Assembly (NCBI RefSeq): GCF_014287515.2
Contig: NZ_CP092473.1
Span: 3,197,501-3,261,500 of the forward strand
Length of the DNA stretch: 64,000 nucleotides
Source: Roseburia rectibacter
Lineage (GTDB): Bacteria > Bacillota > Clostridia > Lachnospirales > Lachnospiraceae
Reading direction: 5' to 3'
The position numbers were made by a program, and so were the translations under genes. Shown here one piece after another: positions 26,058 through 35,360 of the stretch. The notes beneath the pieces were generated by a model. It worked only from the letters and a program-made list of their open reading frames with translations. It did not search any database and was not told the origin of the DNA. Numbering within the stretch: position 1 is the stretch's first letter; each line of letters opens with the position of its first letter.

Positions 26058-27449
26058 TTATAATTCGCAGTTGTTTACGGTTCTTGGGAACGGAATAACA
26101 TCACGGATGTTAGACATTCCTGTCAAATACATAACGCAGCGCTCGAAACCGAGTCCGAATCCTGCATGTCTTGCAGAACCATATTTGCGGAGATCCAGAT
26201 AAAACTGATAATCTTCTTCTTTTAAGCCGAGTTCATTGATTCTTGCAAGAAGTTTGTCGTAATCATCCTCTCTCTGGCTTCCTCCGATGATCTCACCGAT
26301 GCCAGGTACTAAACAGTCTACTGCTGCAACTGTCTTTCCATCATCGTTCATCTTCATGTAGAATGCCTTGATCTCCTTCGGATAATCCGTTACGAATACC
26401 GGACGTTTGAAGATCTCTTCTGTCAGATAACGCTCATGCTCTGTCTGAAGGTCTGTTCCCCATGATACTTTGTACTCGAACTTGTCATTGTGCTTCTCTA
26501 AGATTTCAACAGCCTCTGTATATGTCACGCGGGCGAAATCAGAATTTGCTACATGCTGTAAGCGCTCTAAGAGTCCCTTATCAATAAAATTATTAAAGAA
26601 TGCCATCTCTTCCGGTGCGTTCTCAAGTACATAGTTGATGATGTATTTTAACATGCTCTCTGCTAAGATCATGTCATCCTCAAGATCTGCAAATGCGATC
26701 TCCGGCTCGATCATCCAGAACTCTGCTGCATGTCTGGTCGTATTGGAATTTTCTGCACGGAACGTCGGTCCGAATGTGTAGATGTTCTTAAATGCCATCG
26801 CATAAGTCTCACCGTTTAACTGTCCGCTTACGGTAAGGTTGGTCGGCTTATTAAAGAAATCCTTGGAATAATCCACGGTTCCATCCGGATTTTTCGGAAG
26901 ATTGTTCATATCAAGTGTTGTCACCTGGAACATCTCTCCTGCACCCTCACAATCACTGCCTGTGATCAGTGGTGTGTGTACATATACGAAGTCTCTCTCC
27001 TGGAAAAACTTATGGATCGCATAAGCGATCAGGGAACGTACACGGAAAACCGCTTCAAATGTATTTGTTCTCGGTCTTAAATGAGAGATCGTTCTTAAAT
27101 ATTCAAAACTGTGTTTCTTTTTCTGCAGCGGGTAATCCGGTGTGGAAACACCCTCGATGTCAATCTTCTCTGCCTGGATCTCAAACGGCTGCTTGGTTCC
27201 CGGTGTTGCAACGAGTTTACCTGTCACAATGATCGCTGCACCAACGTTTAATTTTTCAACGTCGTCAAAGTTTTCCAGAACATCTGAATACACGACCTGA
27301 ACCGGTTCAAAAAATGTTCCGTCGTTTACCACGATAAATCCAAAATTTTTGGAATTACGGATGCTTCGCACCCATCCACCGATCGTCACGGTCTGATCCA
27401 CATATTCTTCCTGTTTGCGGAATAAATCCCTTACATTTACCATATCCAT
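26058..27449 (-). CDS. asnS: Asparaginyl-tRNA synthetase
   Basis: This class II synthetase charges tRNA-Asn. The 463 residues have an N-terminal OB-fold anticodon-binding domain ([21 protein letters not shown]) and a class II core with [21 protein letters not shown] (motif 2 region) and a motif 3 [13 protein letters not shown] near the end. The AENSNT/RH pattern separates AsnRS from AspRS. The ATG at 27449 follows GGAGG. It lies 54 bases after the foldase lipoprotein gene; no T-box fits in this gap. Confidence 0.97.
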   Translation of the reverse strand: MDMVNVRDLFRKQEEYVDQTVTIGGWVRSIRNSKNFGFIVVNDGTFFEPVQVVYSDVLENFDDVEKLNVGAAIIVTGKLVATPGTKQPFEIQAEKIDIEGVSTPDYPLQKKKHSFEYLRTISHLRPRTNTFEAVFRVRSLIAYAIHKFFQERDFVYVHTPLITGSDCEGAGEMFQVTTLDMNNLPKNPDGTVDYSKDFFNKPTNLTVSGQLNGETYAMAFKNIYTFGPTFRAENSNTTRHAAEFWMIEPEIAFADLEDDMILAESMLKYIINYVLENAPEEMAFFNNFIDKGLLERLQHVANSDFARVTYTEAVEILEKHNDKFEYKVSWGTDLQTEHERYLTEEIFKRPVFVTDYPKEIKAFYMKMNDDGKTVAAVDCLVPGIGEIIGGSQREDDYDKLLARINELGLKEEDYQFYLDLRKYGSARHAGFGLGFERCVMYLTGMSNIRDVIPFPRTVNNCEL

Positions 27450-27503
27450 AATTGAATCCTCCAATCCCCATCTCTTTGGTCTTCTTTTGGGATATTTATT
27501 TGA

Positions 27504-28778
27504 TTAATTTGCTGCTTCTGTCTCTGTTGCATCAACAGCTTCCTGTGGCTCTGCACTTTCTGTGCTCTCTGTCTCTGCCGGAGCCTCCACAGTTACTTCT
27601 GCGTTATCCTTGACAGACTGTAATGCAAGATTATCCACATAGATCTGTCTTAAATACTTCTCGCCATACGTTGCATCGCCATAACCATAGTTCTTATATA
27701 AATCTTCTTCTGATGAAAAATTGTTACTGCTCATCAGTGTCTGCACATAGGAAGAAAATCCGTCTTCATCAAGCTCTGTTCCTTCTTTTTCTGCGATCGC
27801 ACCTGTGATGAACTCCATGGAAATATTTTTCTCCATGCCGGATCTCCATTCCTGGCGTACCTCATCAAGTGTCATATTATACTGTTTGCTGACATAATCT
27901 TCCAGTTTGGAATCATCCCCGTCACAGTTGTTCTGTACAAACTGTTTCTCATAATCATTGACACGGGCTGTCAGATAATCCTCCGGAATGTCTACTTTAC
28001 AGTTATCTAACAGATACTGCTGCACTGCTGCATAAGTGTCACTGTCCTTGTTGCTGCTTGCAGTGTTCTCAAGAAAAGTTTTGATCTGTGCATACATATC
28101 ATCTACAGTATCAGCCTGGAACTGTTTCTGTGCGAACTCGTCATCCACATCATCAAGTGTCATCTCTTTCTGGATGGAATTGACTGTAAATGTAAATACA
28201 ACCTGCTTTCCGGCAAGATCTGCATTACCGTAATTATCCGGGAATGTCACATCGCTGTCAATGACATCGCCGACCGATGCACCTTTTAAATCATCTGTAA
28301 AGCCATCAATAAAGGAGCTTGACTGGCTTCCTGCGGAACAGTTATTGTCCACATCGATATTCTGATCCTCGGCACTTCCATTATCGAATGCCTCTCCGTC
28401 TAATTTTCCAACATAGTCCACATTTACGATGTCACCCTCACCAACCGTGGTTTTGGTATCATCTGCAACATAGAACGGTCCATAATAAGAGAACATCTGC
28501 TCAAAATAATCTTTTGCATCCTGATCGTCCACATCATAATCACCGGTGATAGTAACCGGCACTTTGCTGTAATCACAAAGTGTTACATAATCAGATGCCT
28601 TCAGATCATAAGCAGGACTCTCATATTCTACTGCTGCTTCTGCTTCTGTCGTTTCTGTACCGTTTACTGATTCTGCAATCTCTGTTCCCTCTGCGGCATT
28701 ATTTTTCTTGCCGCCACATCCGAGTGCAGTGACTGCCATCATCGTACAAAGCATTAATACTACTATTTTTTTCTTCAT
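27504..28778 (-). CDS. FKBP/trigger-factor-like peptidyl-prolyl isomerase lipoprotein
   Basis: The 424-residue protein has a lipoprotein signal (MKKKIVVLMLCTMMAVTALG then Cys at the lipobox). A FKBP-type domain follows (GEGDIVNVDYVGKLDGEAF to VVFTFTVNSIQKEM), then a trigger-factor-like helical C-terminal domain (about 190-390) and an acidic Glu/Thr tail. It resembles trigger factor without the ribosome-binding domain and should act as an extracytoplasmic foldase, in the role that PrsA plays elsewhere. The ATG at 28778 is chosen because the lipobox then sits at the right distance; AAAGG precedes it. Confidence 0.88.
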   Translation of the reverse strand: MKKKIVVLMLCTMMAVTALGCGGKKNNAAEGTEIAESVNGTETTEAEAAVEYESPAYDLKASDYVTLCDYSKVPVTITGDYDVDDQDAKDYFEQMFSYYGPFYVADDTKTTVGEGDIVNVDYVGKLDGEAFDNGSAEDQNIDVDNNCSAGSQSSSFIDGFTDDLKGASVGDVIDSDVTFPDNYGNADLAGKQVVFTFTVNSIQKEMTLDDVDDEFAQKQFQADTVDDMYAQIKTFLENTASSNKDSDTYAAVQQYLLDNCKVDIPEDYLTARVNDYEKQFVQNNCDGDDSKLEDYVSKQYNMTLDEVRQEWRSGMEKNISMEFITGAIAEKEGTELDEDGFSSYVQTLMSSNNFSSEEDLYKNYGYGDATYGEKYLRQIYVDNLALQSVKDNAEVTVEAPAETESTESAEPQEAVDATETEAAN

Positions 28779-28917
28779 AATTATAATTACCTTTCTAATC
28801 CTTTCAGACGAGCTTTTCCGTCTAACCTTAATAACATACCACAATTTCTGCAAAAATAAAAGCATGTTTGACAAAAGTTATCACATATGATAGTTTTTTG
28901 AAAAAGGGGCTGAAATA

Positions 28918-29211
28918 ATGGGAAAGACACTTATATTAGGAAAAGATACAAAACAACTCGATAAAGATGTGGAATTATGCCGCACAACCAATGAAAGGAT
29001 CAGTAATCAGGCAGCACAGTTACTGATTGAAAACCAGATCCCTTTTACAAGAAGTTTTATTAAGATTCCATTTTTTTTACGTGAAAAATACCGTGGCGCA
29101 CACCAGTTTTATGTGATCAATACCAACCGCAACCGTTATTCACAGGCAAGACATACACTCGATCATATGGATTCTGTTTTCCGGCGCGGATTGATCGTGA
29201 GCAATTATTAA
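28918..29211 (+). CDS. Small conserved protein of unknown function (97 aa)
   Basis: A basic soluble protein with no membrane segment or signal. The middle has AQLLIENQIPFTRSF and the end is rich in His, Arg and Tyr (RGAHQFYVINTNRNRYSQAR), which could suit nucleic-acid binding, though no known domain is recognised. AAGGGGC precedes the ATG, and a strong terminator follows directly. It is a single-gene unit, divergent from the foldase gene. Confidence 0.7.
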   Translation: MGKTLILGKDTKQLDKDVELCRTTNERISNQAAQLLIENQIPFTRSFIKIPFFLREKYRGAHQFYVINTNRNRYSQARHTLDHMDSVFRRGLIVSNY

Positions 29212-29214
29212 GAT

Positions 29215-29244
29215 GGGGACTTGAAAATTCAGGTCCCCTTTTTT
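29215..29244 (+). terminator. Terminator of the 97-aa gene
   Basis: The stem GGGGACTTGAA/TTCAGGTCCCC (one G-U pair) is followed by TTTTTT, 3 bases after the stop codon. Confidence 0.9.
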
Positions 29245-29989
29245 ATACCTCACAGACCTCATACAGGTAACTGTTTCCCTGTTTTCCAACTCTGTCTACA
29301 ATCTTTAAATCTGTCAGTATCAGAAGTACTGTCTGCGCCAGCGACACAGGTATTTTCGCATATTTTGAAAAATCTTTCGTAGTAAAAGGCTCCGGCAGAT
29401 CAAACGGGATAAACTGCATATAATCTTCCCTTCTCTCGATGCATACCTCTTCCACAAACTGCACCGGAATACGGTCATAGCGCTCACTGCCTTTCTTTTT
29501 ATCTTTGCTCCAGCCGTTTAGCAGACGGTATTCTTCCATATCGATCAGGGCAAAGCGAAATCTCAGATTTTCATCTTTTAAAAAAGGACGGATTTTATAT
29601 AACTCTTTAAATGCCAGATAAGGATTACCTTTTTTCGGCGACTTTCGCTTTGGTGACATTTCCCCGCTCTCCTCGTCGATCCAGGAAAGCCATTTGATAT
29701 GAGGAATCGGATAAACGATCGTTACCGGATAGCTTTTTAGAAATGCATCGAGTTTTCTTCTCATAACATTAAAGGAGCGCGTCTGTATCTCGATGATCTC
29801 GGTTCCTGTAAAAATATCTGCCACAAAATTTTCGATCGGAATCTCATGCATGTCCGTATCCGGTGCATAATAATTTTTCAAAACGGCATGTACCGTTTTC
29901 TCGGAAAGCGTCCCGATTCCCTGACGTTCCCTGTTTATCCCGATCACTTTATTTTTTGCAGCTTCAAACCTTACTTCATCAATACACAT
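29243..29989 (-). CDS. Nuclease-like protein with C-terminal winged-helix-like region
   Basis: I do not recognise a named family for this 248-residue protein. Residues 30-75 contain LSEKTVHAVLKNYY, then VADIFTGTEIIEIQTRSF, a spacing of E, D and E-x-Q that resembles a PD-(D/E)XK nuclease core with Gln in place of the last Lys. A Lys-rich loop (SPKRKSPKKGN) follows near 115. The last 50 residues (FTTKDFSKYAKIPVSLAQTVLLIL) look like a winged helix. A DNA-related role is inference. It is the last gene after azlC-azlD-lysA, 27 bases downstream of lysA. Confidence 0.65.
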   Translation of the reverse strand: MCIDEVRFEAAKNKVIGINRERQGIGTLSEKTVHAVLKNYYAPDTDMHEIPIENFVADIFTGTEIIEIQTRSFNVMRRKLDAFLKSYPVTIVYPIPHIKWLSWIDEESGEMSPKRKSPKKGNPYLAFKELYKIRPFLKDENLRFRFALIDMEEYRLLNGWSKDKKKGSERYDRIPVQFVEEVCIERREDYMQFIPFDLPEPFTTKDFSKYAKIPVSLAQTVLLILTDLKIVDRVGKQGNSYLYEVCEV

Positions 29990-30016
29990 GACACACTCCC
30001 TTTGCAGAATGCAGTC

Positions 30017-31300
30017 CTATTTTCTTTCCGGATGCTTCATGTCCTTTAAAATATCAAAACAGTCAAAAGTTCTGAAGTAATCATCCGGTGTCTCCGCACG
30101 GCGGATTAACTGGGTAGAACCATCTTCTTTTAACAATACCTCCGCAGAACGAAGTTTTCCGTTATAGTTATATCCCATGGAGAAACCATGTGCTCCGGCA
30201 TCATGGATCACAAGCAGATCTCCCATGTCGATCTTCGGCAGCATACGGTCGATGGCAAATTTATCACAGTTCTCACAGAGGGAACCTGTTACATCATATT
30301 TGTGGTCACATGGCTCGTCCTCTTTTCCCATAACGGTAATATGATGATATGCCCCGTAAATTGCCGGACGCATCAGGTTGACCGCACAGGCATCCACACC
30401 GATATACTCTTTGTAAGTATGTTTTTCATGGATGGCTGTCGTAACAAGGCAACCATACGGTGCTAACATGAAACGACCCATCTCTGTATAGATAGAGATA
30501 TTTCCAAGTCCTGCCGGAACTAAGATCTCCTCAAAAGCCTCTTTGACGCCCTGACCGATCACACGGATATCATTCGGAGTCTGATCCGGAGTATAAGGTA
30601 CACCAACACCGCCGGAAAGATTGATAAACCGGATATCGCATCCGGTCTTATCGCGCAGTTCCACAACTAATTCAAACAACTGTCTTGCCAGTTTCGGATA
30701 ATATTCGTTTGTCACTGTGTTGCTTGCTAAAAACGCATGCACGCCAAAATGCTTTGCACCTTTTTCTTTTAAAATTTTAAATCCCTCGATGATCTGTTCA
30801 TGGGTGAATCCATATTTTGCATCACCAGGATTGTCCATGATCCCGTTGCTCATCTTAAACACTCCGCCCGGATTATAACGGCAGCTAATTGTCTCCGGAA
30901 TCTTTCCGATCGTTTTCTCTAAGAAGTCAATGTGGGTAAAGTCATCTAAGTTGATGATCGCACCAAGTTCATTTGCAAATTTAAACTCCTCGGCCGGTGT
31001 ATCATTTGAAGAAAACATAATATGTTTTCCATCAAAACCCTGGGAATCTGCCAGCATTAATTCTGTTAAAGATGCACAGTCGCAGCCACAGTCATATTCT
31101 TTTAAGATATCAAGAATATATGGGTTTGGTGTTGCCTTTACCGCAAAATATTCACGGAATCCCGGATTCCAGGAAAATGCCTCTTTGACTGCCTTAGCAT
31201 TTTCACGGATTCCTTTCTCATCGTAAAGATGAAACGGTGTCGGATATTTTTTTACGATCTCTTCGAGCTGTTCTTTGGTTACAAAAGGTTTCTTCTTCAT
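30017..31300 (-). CDS. lysA: Diaminopimelate decarboxylase-like PLP enzyme
   Basis: LysA removes CO2 from meso-diaminopimelate to give lysine. The 427-residue protein is a fold type III decarboxylase: PLP lysine in FAVKATPNP near residue 48, the glycine-rich NLSGGVGVPYTPDQ near 218, and CENCDKFA near 350 in place of the usual CESGD. The CENCD form and the long MGDLLVIHDAGAHGFSMGYNYNG end point to a distinct subgroup, so another diamino acid substrate cannot be excluded. The ATG at 31300 follows TTGGAGG. It is the third gene of an azlC-azlD operon. Confidence 0.85.
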   Translation of the reverse strand: MKKKPFVTKEQLEEIVKKYPTPFHLYDEKGIRENAKAVKEAFSWNPGFREYFAVKATPNPYILDILKEYDCGCDCASLTELMLADSQGFDGKHIMFSSNDTPAEEFKFANELGAIINLDDFTHIDFLEKTIGKIPETISCRYNPGGVFKMSNGIMDNPGDAKYGFTHEQIIEGFKILKEKGAKHFGVHAFLASNTVTNEYYPKLARQLFELVVELRDKTGCDIRFINLSGGVGVPYTPDQTPNDIRVIGQGVKEAFEEILVPAGLGNISIYTEMGRFMLAPYGCLVTTAIHEKHTYKEYIGVDACAVNLMRPAIYGAYHHITVMGKEDEPCDHKYDVTGSLCENCDKFAIDRMLPKIDMGDLLVIHDAGAHGFSMGYNYNGKLRSAEVLLKEDGSTQLIRRAETPDDYFRTFDCFDILKDMKHPERK

Positions 31301-31319
31301 AATTTTTCCTCCAAGATAT

Positions 31320-31652
31320 TTAAAATACAGCCTGTACCAGCACCATATAAAGCACTGTGCCGACGCCGATACTAAGCAGGTTGTTTCGTTTCCAGACATG
31401 AAGCAGTATCACCACTGCCACGGATATAAACTCCGGAAGCCCATATGGATAGGATGTAATACTTACCGCCTTTAAGCAATAAATCACCAGCATCCCTATC
31501 ACTGCGGGCGGCAGCACCTTTCCAAGGTACTGTATCACAGGCGGGATCGGTTTTCCCGGCGGAAAGAATAAAAACGGGCAGAGTCTTGTAAAAAAGATCG
31601 TTCCCGCAACTGCTGCAATGATAACAAGTGAACGTGCCACACTAACCGGCAT
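31320..31652 (-). CDS. azlD: AzlD-type branched-chain amino acid exporter small subunit
   Basis: This 110-residue protein has four hydrophobic segments with the AzlD marks TRLCPFLFF and YLGKVLPPAVIGMLVIYCL. It pairs with AzlC, which begins upstream and overlaps it by 11 bases. Together they form an exporter for branched-chain or related amino acids. Confidence 0.9.
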   Translation of the reverse strand: MPVSVARSLVIIAAVAGTIFFTRLCPFLFFPPGKPIPPVIQYLGKVLPPAVIGMLVIYCLKAVSITSYPYGLPEFISVAVVILLHVWKRNNLLSIGVGTVLYMVLVQAVF

Positions 31653-32403
31653 GATGCTCTACCTCCTTTTTCTGTTCTGTTTCTTTATCCAAAAACTTTC
31701 TGTACGGAAGCAGAATTAACATAATGCAGATCATGGTCGGCAGGATAAAATTGTCTGCCCCAAAGATCAGCAGGCAGATCAGTCCGCATCCAAGTCCGAT
31801 CAGCACACTCGGACGGTTTTTTGACTCCATCCACTGTTCCACCATGATCACAACAAACAATGCCGTCATCGCAAAATCAATGCCTGTTGTGTCGATTGGA
31901 AGCACCGAACCAAGCAGTGCTCCGATCGCCGAACCTGCGATCCAGTAAAGCTGGTCTAACAGTGCGATCGCAAATAAGAACTGTCCTTCGTCCACATCCT
32001 TTGGCACTTTCGTTACAAAAAATAAGGAATATGTCTCATCTGTCAGGGAAAAGATCATATACAGACGTTTTTTTCCCATCTTTGCAAAACGCTCTAACAA
32101 CGACAGTCCATAAAAAATATGCCGGATATTTAACATAAACTCCATAAAGATCACCTGTAAAAGGCTCACACCCGGTGCAAAAAAGTTCACGGCGAGATAT
32201 TGTCCGCTCCCTGCATAACAAAGAACGCTCATCAATATCGCCCACAGAAAATTATACCCTTTTTCCTGGATCATCACTCCGAAAGCCATGCCGATAAACA
32301 GATATCCTGTCATGACCGGTATGGTATATGGAAATGCGGCTTTAAATGCTTTTCCATAGGAGGATTTTTTACTTATTTTGTTTTTTTCTATTTCACAATC
32401 CAT
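31642..32403 (-). CDS. azlC: AzlC-type branched-chain amino acid exporter large subunit
   Basis: The 253-residue membrane protein carries AzlC features: FPYTIPVMTGYLFIGMAFG, CYAGSGQYLAVNFF, FMLNIRHIFYGLSL and a middle TDETYSLFF. The N-terminal ~20 residues are charged and cytoplasmic. The 11-base overlap with azlD indicates coupling, and lysA follows. The SD sequence is weak (GGGGAT, rather far). Confidence 0.9.
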   Translation of the reverse strand: MDCEIEKNKISKKSSYGKAFKAAFPYTIPVMTGYLFIGMAFGVMIQEKGYNFLWAILMSVLCYAGSGQYLAVNFFAPGVSLLQVIFMEFMLNIRHIFYGLSLLERFAKMGKKRLYMIFSLTDETYSLFFVTKVPKDVDEGQFLFAIALLDQLYWIAGSAIGALLGSVLPIDTTGIDFAMTALFVVIMVEQWMESKNRPSVLIGLGCGLICLLIFGADNFILPTMICIMLILLPYRKFLDKETEQKKEVEHHAG

Positions 32404-32566
32404 TTCTTTTATCTATCCCCTGCACTTTATCACTTTAGCTTATCGCACTATGTACTCTACAACAATTTTTACGATACATCAAGACAATTTTCAACAAAAA
32501 CTTCACTATTGCAAAAACATGTGCTATACTTTTTCTAGTCGCGTTTTACACGAAAAGGAGTTATGA

Positions 32567-33661
32567 ATGAGTATTACCGTATTAAACTATATGGATCAGG
32601 CATTAGTTGACCGTATCCATTCGCAGGCTGCCAAACGTGCCGAAACTGCAAAGCAGACTACTTCAGACGATTTTGCAACCGTGTTAGCTGACAGTACAAA
32701 AGCTATAGAAAACAATCAGAACACCATCAGCACCAATACCGCCGTATCTGATACATCGACCGTATCCACAGGTCAGACTGCTGCATCATCCGCAAGTTCT
32801 TATACTTCGAGCGAGCTTGACTCTATTTTCGAAGATGCAGCCAATACCTATGGTGTTTCTTCTATTATACTAAAATCAATTGCAAAAGCAGAATCCGGAT
32901 TTAATCCGTCTGCCGTAAGCAGTGCAGGTGCCGTCGGTATCATGCAGTTAATGCCATCGACCGCTGCTGCTCTTGGCGTTTCTAATTCCTACGATGCCAG
33001 AGAAAATATCATGGGCGGTGCAAAATATATCAGTCAGTTATTGTCCAACTATCAGGGAAATATCTCCCTTGCTCTCGCCGCTTACAATGCCGGCAGTGCA
33101 AATGTTGACAAATACGGCGGCATCCCGCCTTTTACTGAGACACAGAATTACGTTAAAAAGGTTCTCTCTTATATGGAAGAATTTGGTTCTGCTGTTTCTA
33201 ATACGGTATCTTCCGTTTCAGACCAGCTTTCTTCTATTTTCAGTCTGACCGGAACTGCAAGAGATGAAGCAAATCAGATGCTCGCTGATTTCTTCTCCTC
33301 CAAAAATATCAGTAAAGATGCACTCGATATCTTAACTGCTATTTTAAAATTAAAAAATATGATATCTGGTCAGACAACATCAACAGATGTCTCTTCTGCT
33401 TTACAGAATACGGATACTACAACATCTGCTGTGGGAAGTACCTCTGAAACCCCATCCGACCGCACTGCAGTCCTTACTTCCATAAATTCTGATTCTGAAA
33501 CAATTGAAGATATCACAAAAGACATCCCTGTACGCGTGATTCCTTCTGCAGAAACAGATACGGACGAAGATACTGATACTAAAACAAACACAGATATTGA
33601 TGCAGCTGTCAGCACAGATACTAATGACGATGTCAGTACAGACACTGACAGTGAATCTTAA
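32567..33661 (+). CDS. Lytic transglycosylase (SLT domain), no signal peptide
   Basis: The 364-residue protein has a soluble Ser/Thr-rich N-terminal ~80 residues. An SLT domain follows (about 84-215) with the catalytic Glu at 109 in KAESGFNPSAVS, then GIMQLMPSTA and LAAYNAGSANV. A helical segment and an acidic Asp/Thr-rich tail close it. It cleaves peptidoglycan glycan strands. The N-terminus (MSITVLNYMDQALVDRI) is not a Sec signal, so export must use another route; similar proteins occur in flagellar gene sets of Firmicutes, but no flagellar genes are here. AAAGGAG precedes the ATG. Confidence 0.88.
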   Translation: MSITVLNYMDQALVDRIHSQAAKRAETAKQTTSDDFATVLADSTKAIENNQNTISTNTAVSDTSTVSTGQTAASSASSYTSSELDSIFEDAANTYGVSSIILKSIAKAESGFNPSAVSSAGAVGIMQLMPSTAAALGVSNSYDARENIMGGAKYISQLLSNYQGNISLALAAYNAGSANVDKYGGIPPFTETQNYVKKVLSYMEEFGSAVSNTVSSVSDQLSSIFSLTGTARDEANQMLADFFSSKNISKDALDILTAILKLKNMISGQTTSTDVSSALQNTDTTTSAVGSTSETPSDRTAVLTSINSDSETIEDITKDIPVRVIPSAETDTDEDTDTKTNTDIDAAVSTDTNDDVSTDTDSES

Positions 33662-33669
33662 ATATCCTG

Positions 33670-33699
33670 TTGCCTGCGGATTGCCCGCAGGCAATTTTT
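33670..33699 (+). terminator. Terminator of the lytic transglycosylase gene
   Basis: The stem TTGCCTGCGG/CCGCAGGCAA is followed by TTTTT, 8 bases after the stop. Confidence 0.9.
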
Positions 33700-33764
33700 A
33701 TGTCGATCCTATGGATCTCAAAACTTCTGTCTGATCCGTAACTGTTTCATACTTTCCTATATCG

Positions 33765-34220
33765 TTATGATAATTCTTCAATCTGTCCCTCTAAGTAGTG
33801 ATTAAATTCTTTCATAAACTGATACACCGTCTTTACATCCTCTGTAGAATAATGGGACAAAAACTCCATATCCCTTTTTTCCCAGCGTTTGTGACGTTTT
33901 GCATGTTCCTCAAACAACATTTTTCCTAGATCCGTCAGTTTAAAATAGACTTCTTTTTTGTTTGATTCCAAAGTGTATTTTTCAATCAGACCTTTCGCTA
34001 ACAGCTTCTTTGTCATTTTGCTGATCGCGCCTCTTGTCATCCCCATATTTTCTGCGATCTTGGTAACATTGGGTAACTCTAATCTTCCAATATAGTCAAT
34101 ACAGTGCGTCTCGGAATAGCCATATTCATCGAGACATTTCCCCTCGGTCAGCTTCGAGAGCATGTCCTGCCGCTCTAACATCAGCGCAAGCTCTTTTAAC
34201 AGAAGCTCCTGCTCTTTCAT
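33765..34220 (-). CDS. MarR family transcriptional regulator
   Basis: The 151-residue protein has a MarR winged helix: LPNVTKIAENMGMTRGAISKMTKKLLAKGLIEK (helix-turn-helix and wing, about 50-85; broken here as motifs NVTKIAENMG and RGAISKMTKK), then KEVYFKLTDLGKMLFEEH. It should bind as a dimer and respond to small molecules. The gene starts at the ATG at 34220 (GGGAG upstream). Two identical 18-base sites lie over its promoter, which suggests autorepression. No partner pump gene is adjacent. Confidence 0.92.
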   Translation of the reverse strand: MKEQELLLKELALMLERQDMLSKLTEGKCLDEYGYSETHCIDYIGRLELPNVTKIAENMGMTRGAISKMTKKLLAKGLIEKYTLESNKKEVYFKLTDLGKMLFEEHAKRHKRWEKRDMEFLSHYSTEDVKTVYQFMKEFNHYLEGQIEELS

Positions 34221-34249
34221 ACATCCACTCCCTTACATAAAAGCAAATA

Positions 34250-34312
34250 TTGTTTCCTTGTCAACAATTACTTCTGTTTTAATATAGCGCAAGTTTGTTT
34301 CCTTGTCAACAA
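34250..34312 (-). promoter_or_regulatory. Two direct copies of a MarR-type operator over the promoter
   Basis: TTGTTTCCTTGTCAACAA occurs identically at 34250-34267 and 34295-34312. Each is a partial palindrome (TTGTT...AACAA), typical of MarR sites. The second covers the -35 box of the TTGACA-17-TATATT promoter (34304-34309 and 34281-34286). The first lies between the promoter and the RBS. Confidence 0.75.
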
Positions 34313-34335
34313 TATATGACAAAGATTCTGGGGAA

Positions 34336-34377
34336 AAAAACAGAGGCGTCAAGATTTTTGTCTCTTGATGCCTCTGA
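34336..34377 (-). terminator. Terminator of the S1-domain gene
   Basis: The 14-base stem CAGAGGCATCAAGA/TCTTGACGCCTCTG is followed on the minus strand by seven T. Confidence 0.9.
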
Positions 34378-34389
34378 TGTTTTTACTGC

Positions 34390-35301
34390 TTACGCGTCAA
34401 AGTGAAATCCTGCCAGTAAAGAGCCTAGGCTGGTGCCTGTGGATTCTGTATCGGTATATTTTTCTAATTCTTCCTCTGCAACACCTTCGGTATCAACCAT
34501 CTCTTCCTGCAGTGCTTTCATGCTGAGGCTGATCTTATTATCGTTGGTATTGACAACTTTTACTTTTACCTTCTGTCCCTCTTTTAACACTTCGGACGGC
34601 TTTTTGATACGGCGCTCACAGATCTGTGAAATATGTACCAGACCACTCAGTCCGTTTCCAAGGTTTATGAATGCACCATATGGCATCAGTGACTCAACAG
34701 TTCCTTCCATGACAGTGCCAGGCACGATCATGGAGATCTTGTGTTTACGTTCTTCGGCTTCTGCCTCTCTTGCTACTGCCTTGCCGGATAAAACAAGTTT
34801 TTCTTTTTCTGCATCCACAGTGATCACGCGTACCTCGATCTCTTTTCCGATCCACGCATCGGTATCTTCCACATAATCAAGTGTGATCTGCGATGCCGGG
34901 ATAAATGCACGGATACCTTCCAGATAAGTAACAACACCGCTCGGTACGCTCTCTTGGATGCGCACTTTTACTGTCGTCTCACCTTCCATCATCTGTTTTA
35001 ATTTATCCCATGCGAGTATATCGTTTGCTTCTTTCTTTGAAAGTACGATATTGCCTGCACCATCGTCTTTCTGTACCACTGTTGCCTCGATCACATCACC
35101 TTTATGTACCTGCTCTAGCACATTAAAATCAGGATCATTGCTTAAATCTGCAACTTTGATGATACCCTGCGCATAATATTTTAAATCCAGTGTTACTTCC
35201 TCTTCATTTACATCAATGACAGTACCGGAAATGATGTCTCCCTCGTTGATCCTGCGGAAAGAGGCTTCCAGTTCGTCTTTGTAGTCGTCCATTGTTTCCA
35301 T
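34390..35301 (-). CDS. S1 RNA-binding domain protein (ribosomal protein S1-like)
   Basis: The 303-residue protein has three S1 domains: about 15-80 (GDIISGTVIDVNEEEVTLDL), 95-165 (with FIPASQITLDYV) and 185-260 (GTVMEGTVESLMPYGAFINL and GLVHISQI). The third is the most typical. It is shorter than the six-domain S1 of E. coli, as is usual in Firmicutes, and probably binds mRNA or sits on the ribosome. The ATG at 35301 follows GGGAGG; a reading to 35346 would run through this RBS. A MITE-like element lies ~60 bases upstream. Confidence 0.9.
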   Translation of the reverse strand: METMDDYKDELEASFRRINEGDIISGTVIDVNEEEVTLDLKYYAQGIIKVADLSNDPDFNVLEQVHKGDVIEATVVQKDDGAGNIVLSKKEANDILAWDKLKQMMEGETTVKVRIQESVPSGVVTYLEGIRAFIPASQITLDYVEDTDAWIGKEIEVRVITVDAEKEKLVLSGKAVAREAEAEERKHKISMIVPGTVMEGTVESLMPYGAFINLGNGLSGLVHISQICERRIKKPSEVLKEGQKVKVKVVNTNDNKISLSMKALQEEMVDTEGVAEEELEKYTDTESTGTSLGSLLAGFHFDA

Positions 35302-35360
35302 TGTGTGATCCTCCCATTTGTTAATTGTAATACCTGTAAAACTCACCCACTTTTTCTGAA

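Noticed and set aside
27450..27503. T-box for asnS
   Set aside because: The gap to the upstream gene is only 54 bases, too short for a T-box leader.
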